From NCBI GenBank assembly GCA_007116035.1, contig SKJG01000041.1:1-42863 (forward strand): 42,863 nt of DNA, in the 5' to 3' direction. Both the position numbers and the translations under genes were made by a program. The notes under the pieces are model-generated. The model made no database searches. It was not told the DNA's origin and saw only the letters and a list, made by a program, of their open reading frames with translations. How positions within the stretch are numbered: the stretch's first letter is position 1; each line of letters begins with the position of its first letter. The DNA comes from Thioalkalivibrio sp. (lineage in GTDB: Bacteria; Pseudomonadota; Gammaproteobacteria; Ectothiorhodospirales; Ectothiorhodospiraceae). Positions 31,425 through 41,283 of this stretch are shown here, in pieces.

Positions 31425-32207
31425 TCACAGTGCCAGCAGTTCCGGAGGTTCGTCCGGTACGACGACCAGGATATGACCCTCCGGGACGCTGCGCCAACGC
31501 TCCCGCTCGGTCAGTGGCTCCGAGGCGATGACGACGGCGCCCTCGGGAAAACTGTCGTCGTCGCTGGTGTAGTAAAGGCTGGGGCTGATGTCGTTCACCG
31601 CATGGCGGCTGGCGACCAGCCGTTCGCCATCGGTCAGGATCACGTTCAGCAGGGCCCGATCCGAACCCAGCCACGACGCGATCGTCGAGAAGGCCTCGAT
31701 CATCGCGCCCTCGAGACTCAGGTCCGCGTCATCGAGCAGGTACTGGCGCATCAGTGCGAAAAGATGCTCGGAATCGGTCGTGCCGAGGATGTCCGTCTCC
31801 ACCTCCGGCTCGATGATGTTCTGGATCTGCCGCCGGATCCCCGGACGGAAGCCCTCGATCAGGCCGTTATGGCTGTACAGCAGCTCGCCGACTGCGTAGG
31901 GTTGGGCATTGACGACATCGCCGCCAAACCCCGGTGAGGCGCTGCGGACGGCCGAGAGCCAGAGGTCGGCGTAGAGGTTGCGCGCGAGATCGGCCAGGTT
32001 CGGGTCCTGCCAGATGGGGTCGGCCCGACGGTACACCACGGCGTTGTCGTCCTCGCCGTACCAGCCGAAGCCGAAGCCGTCCGCGTTCAAGCGCGCATAA
32101 CGCAGTTCCTCGGGTTCGCTGGCCTGGCGCACCAGGCTGTGCGGTGGCAGGAAGAGGAGCTCCTGCAGCGACAATTCCGGTCCGATATAGGCGACGTGGC
32201 GACACAT
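31425..32207 (-). CDS. Class II glutamine amidotransferase, EgtC/YafJ-like
   Basis: The 260-residue protein becomes an N-terminal-nucleophile hydrolase when Met1 is removed, exposing C2 (MCRHVAYIGP). The class II glutaminase pattern follows: LPPHSLVRQ, LNADGFGFGWYG, PIWQDPNL, VRSASPG, NAQPYAVGELLYSHNGLIEGF, and the TTDSEHLFAL block. These motifs, including MCRHxAY and DGFGxGWY, are shared by EgtC (gamma-glutamyl hydrolase of ergothioneine synthesis) and YafJ-type proteins. No egtB or egtD is in the window, so a role in ergothioneine synthesis is not supported here. The start is fixed by the need for Cys at position 2. It faces away from sixA. Confidence 0.85.
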   Translation of the reverse strand: MCRHVAYIGPELSLQELLFLPPHSLVRQASEPEELRYARLNADGFGFGWYGEDDNAVVYRRADPIWQDPNLADLARNLYADLWLSAVRSASPGFGGDVVNAQPYAVGELLYSHNGLIEGFRPGIRRQIQNIIEPEVETDILGTTDSEHLFALMRQYLLDDADLSLEGAMIEAFSTIASWLGSDRALLNVILTDGERLVASRHAVNDISPSLYYTSDDDSFPEGAVVIASEPLTERERWRSVPEGHILVVVPDEPPELLAL

Positions 32208-32368
32208 GGGCGGATCTCGGCTGGTGGGTCCGGGCCTGGAAGCGCGGCAGGCTTCCGGCATTCATGGTAGCTTTCCGGGCGTGTTGATGCACGGGTGCCG
32301 TCCCGCCAGGAGGACCGATCGATGTCCACGTCTCGGAATGTTCCACACAATGACCGGGAGGGGAGCCG

Positions 32369-32896
32369 ATGAGCACAGTTCCGGTGGCGCGCGAACGTCT
32401 TCTGGTACTGGTCCGGCATGCCCAGGCGGGTGACCCCGAGCGTTTCCGTCGGGAGACGGGGCGCTCGGATCGGGAACGGCCACTGACCGCCGAGGGTCGG
32501 CAGCACAATCGAGCCGCCGCCGCGGGGCTGCATCGGCTTCTGGGGACGCTGGACCACCTGTGGAGCAGCCCGTACACGCGGGCTCGACAGACGGCGGAGG
32601 GGATCGCCGAAGTGTTCGACCGGCCAATCGAAGCCCCGGACTTCCTCCTGCCACCCTGGGATCCCGGCACGTTGGGAGAGTGGCTGCAGCCGCGGCTGGG
32701 GCGCGGACAAACCGGCATACTGGTCGGGCATGAGCCGGATCTCTCCCTGCTGCTGGGAGAGTGGCTGTGCGGGCGCGGTGCCCCGGTGCCGATGGAGAAG
32801 GGAGCCGCCTGTGCACTGCGCATCCCCGACGGATTGGGCCGGGGTGCCGTGGAGTTGATCTGGAAGCTTCCGCAGTACGGTTTGAGAAAACTCTAG
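32369..32896 (+). CDS. sixA: SixA-type phosphohistidine phosphatase
   Basis: The 175-residue histidine-phosphatase-superfamily member has the RHG-type motif LVRHAQAG (H17 forms the phosphohistidine). It also has SSPYTRARQTAE and the second histidine H121 in LVGHEPDLSLLL. In E. coli SixA acts on phosphohistidine, first described for the ArcB HPt domain and later for PTS-Ntr NPr. The size and motifs fit SixA rather than cofactor phosphoglycerate mutase. GGAGGGGAG lies just before the ATG. The ppx start follows 8 bases after the stop, so the two are one operon. Confidence 0.88.
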   Translation: MSTVPVARERLLVLVRHAQAGDPERFRRETGRSDRERPLTAEGRQHNRAAAAGLHRLLGTLDHLWSSPYTRARQTAEGIAEVFDRPIEAPDFLLPPWDPGTLGEWLQPRLGRGQTGILVGHEPDLSLLLGEWLCGRGAPVPMEKGAACALRIPDGLGRGAVELIWKLPQYGLRKL

Positions 32897-32904
32897 GGGA
32901 CACG

Positions 32905-34431
32905 ATGGCAGCAGAGAAACCGGACCGGGCGGGAAGACGGCGGGGCGGATTCGACACCGTCGCCGCAGTGGATCTGGGTTCGAACAGCTTTCACATGATC
33001 GTCGCGCGCTGGCACGAGGGCGAGGTGATCATGGTCGACCGATTGAAAGAAACGGTCCGGCTCGCGAGCGGACTCGATGCCAGGAACCGGCTCTCCGCCG
33101 AGGCCCAGCAACGGGCGCTCGAGTGCCTGAGCCGGTTCGGCCAGCGTTTGCGCACTCTGCCGCTCGGCAGCGTGCGGGCGCTCGGTACGAACACCCTGCG
33201 CAAGGCGCGTTCAGCGCGTCGCTTTCTACAACTCGCCGAGGAGGCGCTGGGGCACCCGGTGGAAATCATCGGCGGGCGCGAGGAGGCGCGGCTGATTTTT
33301 CTGGGCGTGGCCCACAGCCTGGCCGACGATGGTGGCCGCAGGCTGGTGATCGACATTGGCGGCGGCAGCACGGAATTCATCATTGGCGAGCGCTTCGAGC
33401 CACAGCTCGCGGAAAGCCTGCAGATGGGCTGCGTGACCTTCAGTGCACTGCATTTTCCCGATGGCCGCATCACCGCGCGGAGGTTCCGCCAGGCGGAACT
33501 GCATGCGCAGCTGGAGTTGCAGCCGATCGTGACTGCATACCGGAGCCTGGGCTGGGAAAAGGTCCTGGGTTCGTCGGGAACCCTGCTTGCGCTGGACCGG
33601 ATCCTGCACGAAACCGGCATCGAGAAGACACCGGGCATGGGTCTGTCCGGGCTCGAATCCCTGCGCACCCAGTTGATCGAGGTCGGAGAGATCGACCGTC
33701 TGAACCTGTCCGGCCTGAGCGACGATCGGCGCCCGGTGATCGCCGGCGGGCTGGCCGTGATCATCGGTGCCTTCCGCGGCTTGGGGATCGAGCGCCTGAC
33801 GACCTCCGACGGCGCGCTGCGCGAGGGCGTGGTGCATGACCTGTTCGGGCGTTTTCACCACGAAGACGTGCGCGGACGCACGATTCACCACCTGCGCAAG
33901 CGCTTCGCCGTGGATGCGGCGCATGCCGATCGCGTGATGGCAGAGGCGCAGCGTCTGTTCGCGCCCGTGGCGGAGACCTGGAATCTCGGCGAGGGCGAGC
34001 GCGATCTGCTGAACTGGGCCGCGGAATTGCACGAGATCGGGCTGGCGCTGGCGCACAGCCGTTATCACAAGCATGGCGAGTACATCCTGACCCACGCCGA
34101 TCTGCCGGGCTTCTCGCGCCTGGAGCAGGCCGACCTGGCCCTGCTGGTGCGTGCCCACCGGCGACGGCTGCAGGAACGCCTGTTCGAGGAACAGCCCAAG
34201 GCGCGACGCAAGCGCCTGATCCGGCTCGCCATCCTGCTGCGCCTGGCCGTGCTGCTGCACCGTTCGCGGACCGACGAAGCCGTGCCGATCCAGACGGTCA
34301 CCGCGACCCGTGACGGCATCATCCTGGAGTTTGCACCGGATTGGCTGGCGGATCATCCGCTGACCGCGGCGGACCTCGACAATGAGGCGGAGCAGATCAC
34401 GGGACTGAGCTTCACGCTGAAGGCGCGCTGA
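32905..34431 (+). CDS. ppx: Exopolyphosphatase (Ppx/GppA family)
   Basis: The 508-residue enzyme removes terminal phosphate from polyphosphate. The actin-like ATPase fold shows AAVDLGSNSFHMIVAR (phosphate loop 1) and LVIDIGGGSTEFIIGE (loop 2), with the GREEARLIFLGV element between. The C-terminal HD-like half (RFAVDAAHADRVM, NWAAELHEIGLALAHSRYHKHGEYIL) is the extended form found in Ppx. The full length of about 500 residues favours Ppx over short GppA-like proteins, although ppGpp-related pppGpp hydrolysis cannot be excluded. AGGGGA lies five bases before the ATG. It faces ppk, so synthesis and breakdown of polyphosphate are adjacent but separately transcribed. Confidence 0.93.
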   Translation: MAAEKPDRAGRRRGGFDTVAAVDLGSNSFHMIVARWHEGEVIMVDRLKETVRLASGLDARNRLSAEAQQRALECLSRFGQRLRTLPLGSVRALGTNTLRKARSARRFLQLAEEALGHPVEIIGGREEARLIFLGVAHSLADDGGRRLVIDIGGGSTEFIIGERFEPQLAESLQMGCVTFSALHFPDGRITARRFRQAELHAQLELQPIVTAYRSLGWEKVLGSSGTLLALDRILHETGIEKTPGMGLSGLESLRTQLIEVGEIDRLNLSGLSDDRRPVIAGGLAVIIGAFRGLGIERLTTSDGALREGVVHDLFGRFHHEDVRGRTIHHLRKRFAVDAAHADRVMAEAQRLFAPVAETWNLGEGERDLLNWAAELHEIGLALAHSRYHKHGEYILTHADLPGFSRLEQADLALLVRAHRRRLQERLFEEQPKARRKRLIRLAILLRLAVLLHRSRTDEAVPIQTVTATRDGIILEFAPDWLADHPLTAADLDNEAEQITGLSFTLKAR

Positions 34432-34435
34432 AGCC

Positions 34436-34458
34436 CCGCCGACCGGGCCGGCCGGCGG
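34436..34458. terminator. GC-rich inverted repeat between convergent ppx and ppk
   Basis: A 6-bp stem CCGCCG/CGGCGG encloses a self-complementary CCGGGCCGG-type loop in the 45-bp gap between the two stop codons. There is no T tract. It may act as a weak bidirectional terminator. Confidence 0.3.
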
Positions 34459-34476
34459 CGTGCCCGGTGGTTCCGA

Positions 34477-36552
34477 TCACCGGTTCGCGAGTCTCCCGAG
34501 GAGGTCCTGCTGTACCGAGTAGGGCGTCGCGCCGCTGGCAGGCGACTGGCGCTGGTAGCTGCCGTCCTTCTGCAGCACCCAGGCCGATGTGTTGTCGCGC
34601 ATGTACGAGAACAGGGACTCCTCGGCCGCGCGTTCGCGCAGCTTCGGATCCTTGATCGGGAACGCGACCTCCACCCGGCGGAAGAAGTTGCGCGGCATCC
34701 AGTCGGCACTCGACATGAACAATTCGGGCTGGCCATCGTTGCCGAAGTAGAAAACGCGCGAGTGTTCGAGGAAGCGGCCGAGCACCGATCGCACCTCGAT
34801 GTTCTCGGAGACCCCCGGCACCCCGGGACGCAGGCAGCAGATTCCGCGCACCAGCAGCTTCACCTGTACCCCGGCACTGGAGGCCTGGTACAGCGCCTGG
34901 ATGACCTGCGGCTCGATCAGCGAGTTCATGCGCGCGGAGATCACGGCCGGCTTTCCGGCAGCGGCGAGTGCCGTTTCGCGCTCGATCCGCTCGATGATTG
35001 CGGCATGCAGGGTGAACGGGGCCTGCAGGAGATCCTTGAGCTTCGACACCTTGCCCAATCCCGTCAGCTGTTGGAAGACCCGGTGGACATCCTCGGTGAT
35101 CACGGGATCGGCGGTGAGCAGCCCGTAATCCGTATAGGCCTTGGCGGTGCCGGCATGGTAGTTGCCGGTGCCGAGATGGGCGTAGCGGGTGATCTGATCG
35201 TTGTCGCGGCGTACCACCAGGGCCATCTTCGCGTGTGTCTTGTAGCCGACGACGCCGTAGGTGATGTGTACTCCCGCGTCCTGCATGCGGTTGGCGAGCT
35301 CGATATTGGCCTCTTCGTCGAACCGAGCGCGCAGTTCGATCACCACCGTGACCTCCTTGCCCGACTGCGCCGCCTCGATCAGCAGTTCCACCAGTTGCGA
35401 TCGGGTCCCGGTGCGATACAGCGTCTGCTTGATCGCGAGCACCGCCGGATCGCGTGCGGCCTGACGCACGAACTCGATCACCGGCATGAAGGACTCGTAC
35501 GGGTGGTGCAGCAGGAGTTCCTGTTTGCGGATCGCATCGAAGATGCTGATGCCGGCGCCATGGTATTTGGGTAGGCTGGGGATGAATGGCGGAAACTTGA
35601 GATCGGTGCGGTCGACCAGGTCGTGCACGGCGATCAGGCGGTTCAGGTTTACCAGCCCGTGCACCTGGTACAGCTCGCTTTCCGTCAGGTTGAAGTGCGC
35701 CAGCAGGAAGCGGGCGTCGTCTTCCGGGCAGTTGTCCGCGATCTCCAGCCGGACGGCCTGTCCGTAGTTGCGCTGCGGCAACTCGCCCTCCAGGGCATTC
35801 AGCAGATCGTCGATCTCCTCCTCGCGCACGAACAGGTCGGAGTTGCGCGTCAGCCGGAACTGGTAGCAGCCGGTGACCTTCATGCCCTGGAACAGCTCGC
35901 CGACATGGGCGTGCAGGATCGACGACAGGAACACGAAGTCGTTGTCCCCCTGCGCGACCTCGCGGGGCAGGCGCAGCACGCGGGGCAGGGAGCGCGGTGC
36001 CTGCACCACGGCCCGGCGCGATTCGCGTCCGAAGGCATCCTTGCCCTTCAGGGTGACGATGAAGTTAAGACTCTTGTTCAGGACGCGGGGGAAGGGATGC
36101 GCGGGATCGAGTCCGATCGGGCTTAGTACCGGCTGCAGCTGATCCTGGAAGAACGCCTTCAGCCAGTTCTGCTGCGCTTCGTTCCAATGCGTGCGCCGGA
36201 TGAAACGGATCTCCTTCTCGGCCAGCTCGGGAATCAGCACCTGGTTCAGCGTGTGGTACTGCTCGGCGACCAGCTGGTGCGCGATCACGCTGATCTTTGC
36301 CAGCTGTTCCTGGGCCGACAGGCCGTCGGGACCCGGGGCCTGGACGTTGAGCGCCACCTGCTGGCGCAGCGAACCCACCCTCACTTCGAAGAACTCGTCG
36401 AGATTGGTCGAGGAGATGCACAGGAGCCGCAGCCGCTCCAGCAGCGGGTAGCTTTCGTCCAGCGCGAGCTCCAGCACCCGGCGGTTGAACTCGAGCAGCG
36501 ACAGCTCGCGGTTGAGGTACAGCTCCGGGTTGGTGAAGTCGATGGCGTTCAT
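34477..36552 (-). CDS. ppk1: Polyphosphate kinase 1
   Basis: The 691-residue enzyme polymerises ATP gamma-phosphates into polyphosphate. The N domain is LYLNRELSLLEFNRRVLELA, the head domain contains CISSTNLDEFFEVRVGSLRQQV, and the catalytic C1/C2 domains contain the autophosphorylated histidine H459 (TRYAHLGTGNYHAGTAK) and the second conserved region VKLLVRGICCLRPGVPG. DWMPRNFFRRVEVAFP is the C-terminal signature. Length and order match Ppk1. The C-terminal 40 residues end in a Ser/Gln-rich segment. The start ATG has no obvious ribosome-binding site, so its translation may be modest. It is convergent with sixA-ppx and lies downstream of argF on the same strand. Confidence 0.97.
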   Translation of the reverse strand: MNAIDFTNPELYLNRELSLLEFNRRVLELALDESYPLLERLRLLCISSTNLDEFFEVRVGSLRQQVALNVQAPGPDGLSAQEQLAKISVIAHQLVAEQYHTLNQVLIPELAEKEIRFIRRTHWNEAQQNWLKAFFQDQLQPVLSPIGLDPAHPFPRVLNKSLNFIVTLKGKDAFGRESRRAVVQAPRSLPRVLRLPREVAQGDNDFVFLSSILHAHVGELFQGMKVTGCYQFRLTRNSDLFVREEEIDDLLNALEGELPQRNYGQAVRLEIADNCPEDDARFLLAHFNLTESELYQVHGLVNLNRLIAVHDLVDRTDLKFPPFIPSLPKYHGAGISIFDAIRKQELLLHHPYESFMPVIEFVRQAARDPAVLAIKQTLYRTGTRSQLVELLIEAAQSGKEVTVVIELRARFDEEANIELANRMQDAGVHITYGVVGYKTHAKMALVVRRDNDQITRYAHLGTGNYHAGTAKAYTDYGLLTADPVITEDVHRVFQQLTGLGKVSKLKDLLQAPFTLHAAIIERIERETALAAAGKPAVISARMNSLIEPQVIQALYQASSAGVQVKLLVRGICCLRPGVPGVSENIEVRSVLGRFLEHSRVFYFGNDGQPELFMSSADWMPRNFFRRVEVAFPIKDPKLRERAAEESLFSYMRDNTSAWVLQKDGSYQRQSPASGATPYSVQQDLLGRLANR

Positions 36553-36567
36553 GGCGATATCAGTGGC

Positions 36568-36596
36568 TTAATGCGATGAGCCTAAACCACTTTCAA
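36568..36596 (-). promoter_or_regulatory. Candidate sigma-70 promoter of ppk1
   Basis: Read on the minus strand, TTGAAA (5 of 6 consensus bases) at 36591-36596 is separated by 17 bases from CATTAA (3 of 6) at 36568-36573, 15 bases upstream of the ATG. The -10 is poor. No PhoB-box repeat was seen in 36553-36689. Confidence 0.35.
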
Positions 36597-36689
36597 GCCC
36601 GGGTATAGGCGGGCGCCGCTTCCGGGGCGGGGCGCTCGACCGCCTCCACCTTCTTTCGGCCAGGGTAGGCACTGCGGGGCGCGGCGTGC

Positions 36690-37601
36690 TCAGGGGTGCA
36701 GGAGCAGGAACTCGACCAACGCTTTCTGCGCGTGCAGGCGGTTCTCGGCCTCCTCCCAGATTACGCTCTGCGGGCCTTCCAGCACTTCGGTGCTGACCTC
36801 TTCCTCGCGGTGCGCTGGCAGGCAGTGCATGAACAGCGCTTCCGGCCGGGCCAGCCGCATCAGGGCGGCATCGACGAAGAATCCGGTGAACGCCTGTCGG
36901 CGTGCGCTTTTCTCGTCTTCCTGGCCCATGCTGGCCCAGACATCGGTGACCACGAGGTCGGCGTCGCGCGCAGCCTGGCGCGGGTCGCGGACCAGTTCCA
37001 GTGCCGCGCCGGCCGCCGCTGCGATCGCGGGATCGGGGTCGTAACCCTCGGGGCAGGCGGCGGCGAGCGTGAAGCCGAGCTGGTGCGCGGCGTGGATGTA
37101 GCTGTTGCACATGTTGTTGCCATCGCCGATCCAGGCGACGCGCTTGCCCCGGATGTCGCCGCGCTGCTCGGTGTAGGTCTGCAGGTCGGCCAGGAGCTGC
37201 GCCGGGTGCTCCCGGTCGGTCAGACCGTTGATCACGGGGACGGTGGCATACCGGGCGAAGCGCTCGATCTTCTCGTGTTCGTAGGTGCGGATCATCACGC
37301 AGTCGACCATGCGCGACAGCACCCGGGCGGTGTCCTCGATGGGCTCGCCGCGACCCAACTGGGTGTCGCGCGGCGACAGGAACAGGGCGTGCCCGCCAAG
37401 CTGCTGCATGCCGACCTCGAACGACACGCGAGTGCGCGTGGACGACTTCTCGAAGATCATGCCCAGCATCTTGTTGCGCAGGATGTGATCGTGGTGCACG
37501 CCGTTGCGGGTCTCCTGCTTGAGTTCGGTGGCGCGCTGGATGATCTGGCGGACCTCGGCCCCGGTCAGGTCGGAGAAGCTAAGAAAGTGACGCAAAGTCA
37601 T
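36690..37601 (-). CDS. argF: Ornithine carbamoyltransferase
   Basis: The 303-residue enzyme makes citrulline from ornithine and carbamoyl phosphate. The carbamoyl phosphate site is SSTRTR (residues 52-57), the HPAQ motif is within [13 protein letters not shown], and the ornithine loop is FMHCLPAHR near the C terminus. [18 protein letters not shown] is the second-domain signature. The ATG overlaps the argD stop by four bases (ATGA), so translation is coupled and argD-argF act together in arginine synthesis. No ArgR box could be assigned by eye upstream of argD. Confidence 0.97.
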   Translation of the reverse strand: MTLRHFLSFSDLTGAEVRQIIQRATELKQETRNGVHHDHILRNKMLGMIFEKSSTRTRVSFEVGMQQLGGHALFLSPRDTQLGRGEPIEDTARVLSRMVDCVMIRTYEHEKIERFARYATVPVINGLTDREHPAQLLADLQTYTEQRGDIRGKRVAWIGDGNNMCNSYIHAAHQLGFTLAAACPEGYDPDPAIAAAAGAALELVRDPRQAARDADLVVTDVWASMGQEDEKSARRQAFTGFFVDAALMRLARPEALFMHCLPAHREEEVSTEVLEGPQSVIWEEAENRLHAQKALVEFLLLHP

Positions 37602-38794
37602 GCGGTAATCCTTTGTTTTTCATCTTTTGTAATGAACTCCAACACGATGTCGGCCACCGTGTCCGCGATCTCGTGGACCTGCGCGTCGTCGATGATCAAG
37701 GGCGGTAGCAGGCGGATCACGCGTTCCGCCGTGACATTCAGGAGCAGGCCCCGGTCCAGGGCCTTCCGCACCAGTTCGGCGGCCGGGCGGTCCAGTTCCA
37801 CGCCAAGCATCAGCCCCCGGCCGCGAATATCCAGGACTTCGCTGCGATGGGTCAGGCGTTCCTCGAGCAGGCGCTTCAGTTGCTGCCCGTATTCCTCTGC
37901 GTGCTCGCACAGGGCCTCTTCCTGCATCACGTCGAGGACCGCCAGGGCGGCGCGGGAGGCGAGGGGGTTGCCACCGAAGGTGGTCCCGTGACTGCCCGGC
38001 GTGAACAGATCCACGGCGCGGCCGGAGACCAGGCTGGCCCCGATCGGCACGCCGTTGCCAAGACCCTTGGCGAGGCTCAGCACGTCCGGCACGATCTCTT
38101 CGTGCTGGAAGGCGAACCAGCGGCCGGTGCGGCCGATGCCGGCCTGGACCTCGTCCAGCATCAGCAGCCAGTCGTTCTCGGTTGCGAGGCCGCGCAGGTC
38201 GCGCAGATAACCGTCGCACGGGATGCGGATGCCACCTTCACCAATGATCGGCTCGACGAGAATCGCTGCGACTTCGGGGTCGTTGCGGTACTCGGCCACC
38301 GCTGCCGAGTCACCGAAGGGCACTCGGACGAAGCCATCGACCAGCGGCTCGAAACCCTTCTGGACCTTGGCGCTGCCGGTGGCCGACAGCGTCGCCAGCG
38401 TACGCCCATGGAAGCTGCCCTCCATCACGATGATCTTGGGCCGGTCGATGCCGCGGCGGTGGCCGTGCAGGCGTGCGAGCTTGATCGCTGCCTCGTTGGC
38501 CTCGGCGCCGGAGTTGCAGAAGAACGCCTGGTCCATACCGGCCAGCGCACAGAGGCGGCGGGCCAACTGTTCCTGGAGCGGAATGCGGTACAGGTTGGAG
38601 GTGTGGATCAGGGTGCAGGCCTGGTGTGCGATCGCACAGCTGATCTTGGGATGCGAGTGGCCCAGACCGCAAACGGCGATTCCGGACAGGGCATCGAGGT
38701 AACGCCGCCCCTCGGTATCCCAAAGCCATGCGCCTTCACCACGCTCGAAGGCGATCGGCAATCGGTTGTAAGTGGTTTGCAGGGCATCTGCCAT
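37598..38794 (-). CDS. argD: Acetylornithine aminotransferase
   Basis: The protein has 398 residues. The PLP Schiff-base lysine is K243 in [15 protein letters not shown]. Other motifs are [49 protein letters not shown] and [14 protein letters not shown], which is the DEVQxGxGRTG signature of class III transaminases. The ATG at 38794 has GGAG 8 bases upstream; an open frame further upstream adds no conserved sequence. The enzyme makes N-acetylornithine, and in many bacteria it also serves lysine synthesis. It overlaps argF by four bases. Confidence 0.95.
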   Translation of the reverse strand: MADALQTTYNRLPIAFERGEGAWLWDTEGRRYLDALSGIAVCGLGHSHPKISCAIAHQACTLIHTSNLYRIPLQEQLARRLCALAGMDQAFFCNSGAEANEAAIKLARLHGHRRGIDRPKIIVMEGSFHGRTLATLSATGSAKVQKGFEPLVDGFVRVPFGDSAAVAEYRNDPEVAAILVEPIIGEGGIRIPCDGYLRDLRGLATENDWLLMLDEVQAGIGRTGRWFAFQHEEIVPDVLSLAKGLGNGVPIGASLVSGRAVDLFTPGSHGTTFGGNPLASRAALAVLDVMQEEALCEHAEEYGQQLKRLLEERLTHRSEVLDIRGRGLMLGVELDRPAAELVRKALDRGLLLNVTAERVIRLLPPLIIDDAQVHEIADTVADIVLEFITKDEKQRITA

Positions 38795-38898
38795 CGAGGA
38801 TCTCCGAACGAAGAAGGCCGGTGACATCGGAAGACGCTGCACCGGCCTCGGGGCGAGGCAAAGACCTACCGTGCCTCCACACCAATTGGATTGTCGGA

Positions 38899-39480
38899 CT
38901 ATTTCATCTGACTGGCAACGAAGTCCCAGTTGACCACGTTCCAGAATCCCTCCAGATACTTGGGCCGGGCGTTGCGATAGTCGATGTAGTAGGCGTGCTC
39001 CCAAACGTCGGCGGTCAGGAGCGGCGTCTTGCCGTCGCGCAGGGGGTTGGCCGCGTTGGAGGTGTTCACGATCTCCAGCGAGCCGTCACTATTCTGCACC
39101 AGCCAGGTCCAGCCCGAGCCGAAGTTATTTACCGCGGAGTCGTTGAATTTCTCCTTGAAGGCGGAAACGGAACCGAAGGCCGAGTTGATCGCGTCGGCCA
39201 GTTTGCCCGAGGGCTCGCCGCCGCCATTGGGAGACATGCAGTTGAAGTAGAAGGTGTGGTTCCAGACCTGCGCGCCGTTGTTGAAGATGCCGCCGGCAGG
39301 TGCCTTTTCGACGATCTCTTCCAGCGAGGCGTTCTCGAACTCGCTGCCGGGCAGCAGACCATTGAGTTTGGTCACGTAGGTTGCATGATGCTTGTCGTGG
39401 TGAAACTCGAGGGTTTCCGCAGAGATGTGCGGTTCCAGTGCGTTCTTCTCGTAGGGCAGTGCCGGAAGTTCGTGAGCCAT
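38899..39480 (-). CDS. sodB: Superoxide dismutase (Fe type)
   Basis: This 193-residue enzyme starts [20 protein letters not shown]. Metal ligands are in [15 protein letters not shown] (first His), [12 protein letters not shown] (second His), and [13 protein letters not shown] (Asp and His). [12 protein letters not shown] and [10 protein letters not shown] fit the cambialistic/Fe-type group. The tail [14 protein letters not shown] is also Fe-type. Metal specificity is inferred, not proven. ATG 39480 has GAGGAG 8 bases upstream. The frame remains open upstream but that part has no SOD similarity. It lies 104 bases before argD on the same strand and appears to have its own promoter. Confidence 0.95.
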   Translation of the reverse strand: MAHELPALPYEKNALEPHISAETLEFHHDKHHATYVTKLNGLLPGSEFENASLEEIVEKAPAGGIFNNGAQVWNHTFYFNCMSPNGGGEPSGKLADAINSAFGSVSAFKEKFNDSAVNNFGSGWTWLVQNSDGSLEIVNTSNAANPLRDGKTPLLTADVWEHAYYIDYRNARPKYLEGFWNVVNWDFVASQMK

Positions 39481-39796
39481 GCAGTTTCTCCTCATGTTAT
39501 GGATTGCGTATGGAGCGCAGGTGTCCTTGGGTTGCAGAAAGATAGACATACCCTTGGCAGGATGCAATTCCCGAGGTATTCGCTCAGCCTTAACGGGTGC
39601 TTGTGGCAAGGGGGGAACAGGCGCTGTGTGCGCAGGAGCCGAATAGGCCCGCGCGCCCTGCTAACGCATCCGGGGGATGCCGTATCATGCTGGGCGACGC
39701 GAGAAAACTGACTGGAGGGCCTGTGTACCGACTGCTTCCTGTCGCGGACACTTCCATGCGACGGTCACGCTCCACGTGCTGGAGTGGTCGTTCAGC
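39481..39796. other. Non-coding gap between sodB and the DASS permease
   Basis: The 316-base gap contains the sodB promoter candidate, then little structure until a 6-bp stem GCATCC/GGATGC at 39666-39680, followed by TATCAT at 39683-39688, which could be a -10 or operator for the permease. An open frame in it on the plus strand (from 39677) runs into the permease but has no conserved sequence before 39797. Confidence 0.35.
39539..39567 (-). promoter_or_regulatory. Candidate sigma-70 promoter of sodB
   Basis: Read on the minus strand, TTGCAT at 39562-39567 and TATCTT at 39539-39544 have an exact 17-base spacer and lie about 60 bases before the ATG. Both hexamers are imperfect. No iron-responsive or SoxS site was recognised. 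Confidence 0.4.
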
Positions 39797-41278
39797 GTGA
39801 GCGATGCTCCGCGCCCCCCGCCTCGCGCCGCGAACACCGGCACGCTGATGGCCCGGGTGGGCCGTTGGCTCGGACCCGCCGTTTTCCTGGCATTTCTGGC
39901 CATTGCGCCGCCCCCCGCGTTCAGTCCCGAGTCTTGGCGGGTGCTGGGGTTGACCTTGTTCATGGCGATCTGGTGGGTGACCGAGGCAGCCCCGATTCCG
40001 GTCACCGCGCTGATGCCGATCGCGGTGCTTCCAGCGCTGGGCGTCGTGCCCATCGGCGAAGCCACGGCTCCCTACGCGAATCCCTTGATCTTCCTTTTCG
40101 TCGGCGGGTTTGCAGTCGCCCTTGCGGTCCAGCGGTGGAATCTGCACCGGCGGGTCGCACTGAAGATCCTGCAGGTCTCTGGCAGCCGTCTGGACCGGTT
40201 GATCGGCGGCTTCATGGCGGCCACCGCTGGGCTGAGCATGTGGGTGAGCAACACTGCGACGGCGGCCCTGATGCTCCCGATCGCGCTGTCGGTCCTGGCG
40301 TTGGTCGAGTCGGACCGGGAGGCGCACGAGGGCGATTCGCGCCCCGCGATCGCGCTGCTGCTCGGGATCGCCTTTGCCGCGAACATCGGCGGCATGGCCA
40401 CTCTGATCGGCTCGCCGCCGAACGCCCTGACCGCTGCGTTTTTGAACGAGCGCTACGATCTTCAGATCGATTTCGTGCAATGGCTGATCATGGGTGTCCC
40501 TATCTCGGCCACGCTGCTGCTGTTTACCTGGTGGTCGTTGACCCACTGGGTCTTTCCGGTGCACCGGATTCGCCTGTCCGGCCTCGGCGACCTGCTCACC
40601 GGCCAACGCGAGGACCTGGGCGGCTGGTCCCCGGCAGAACGGCGCGTTGCCCTGGTCTTCGGGCTCGTGGCGCTGGCATGGCTGTTCCGACCCCTGTTGA
40701 ATCAATGGTTCCCGCTGGAGCTCACCGATGCGGGCATTGCCATCCTGGGTGCGGCGGTGCTGTTCATCGTGCCTTCCGGGCGGCCGGAACAGCGCTGCCT
40801 GCTGGCCTGGGAGAACACGCGCGACCTGCCGTGGGGCGTTCTCCTGCTCGTCGGCGGCGGACTCAGTCTCGGTGCGGCCATCGAGGGCAGCGGACTCGCG
40901 GCACTGACCGCGCAGACGCTGCACGGGGCGGTGGATCTGCCCTTCTGGGTTCTGGTCACTGGAGTGATCGTGCTGACGATGACGCTCAGTCACGTCACCA
41001 GCAACACGGCGACCGCAGCGACGCTGCTGCCGCTGGTCGCGGCGCTGGCGCTGCAGGCGCAGACTGCACCGTTGCTGCTGGCCGCGCCCGTCGCGCTGGC
41101 GGCCTCCGCCGCGTTCATGCTGCCGGTTGCGACGCCGCCCAACGCCATCATCTTCGGCAGCGATCGGTTGACCGTGCTCAACATGGTCCGCGGCGGCGCA
41201 TTGCCCAGCCTGGCGGCGATCCTATTGCTGATCCTGGTCTCGCTGACCTGGATCGGTTTCGTGCTCGGGTCCGGCTGA
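39797..41278 (+). CDS. SLC13/DASS-family anion permease
   Basis: The protein has 493 residues from the GTG at 39797; ATG 39848 is an alternative because membrane segments start soon after it. About 12 hydrophobic segments form two related halves. Each half has the DASS substrate/sodium motif: LSMWVSNTATAALMLPIAL and LSHVTSNTATAATLLPLVA (SNT motifs). IGSPPNALTAAFL and VATPPNAIIFGS follow as paired hairpin signatures. These proteins move sulfate, dicarboxylates or citrate with sodium. The substrate cannot be told from sequence. The next gene starts 5 bases after its stop. Confidence 0.92.
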   Translation: MSDAPRPPPRAANTGTLMARVGRWLGPAVFLAFLAIAPPPAFSPESWRVLGLTLFMAIWWVTEAAPIPVTALMPIAVLPALGVVPIGEATAPYANPLIFLFVGGFAVALAVQRWNLHRRVALKILQVSGSRLDRLIGGFMAATAGLSMWVSNTATAALMLPIALSVLALVESDREAHEGDSRPAIALLLGIAFAANIGGMATLIGSPPNALTAAFLNERYDLQIDFVQWLIMGVPISATLLLFTWWSLTHWVFPVHRIRLSGLGDLLTGQREDLGGWSPAERRVALVFGLVALAWLFRPLLNQWFPLELTDAGIAILGAAVLFIVPSGRPEQRCLLAWENTRDLPWGVLLLVGGGLSLGAAIEGSGLAALTAQTLHGAVDLPFWVLVTGVIVLTMTLSHVTSNTATAATLLPLVAALALQAQTAPLLLAAPVALAASAAFMLPVATPPNAIIFGSDRLTVLNMVRGGALPSLAAILLLILVSLTWIGFVLGSG

Positions 41279-41283
41279 CGGTC

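Noticed and set aside
39784-41283. Extension of the 41284 gene upstream through the permease
   Set aside because: The upstream part is out-of-frame translation of the DASS permease; membrane segments of the second protein begin only after 41284.
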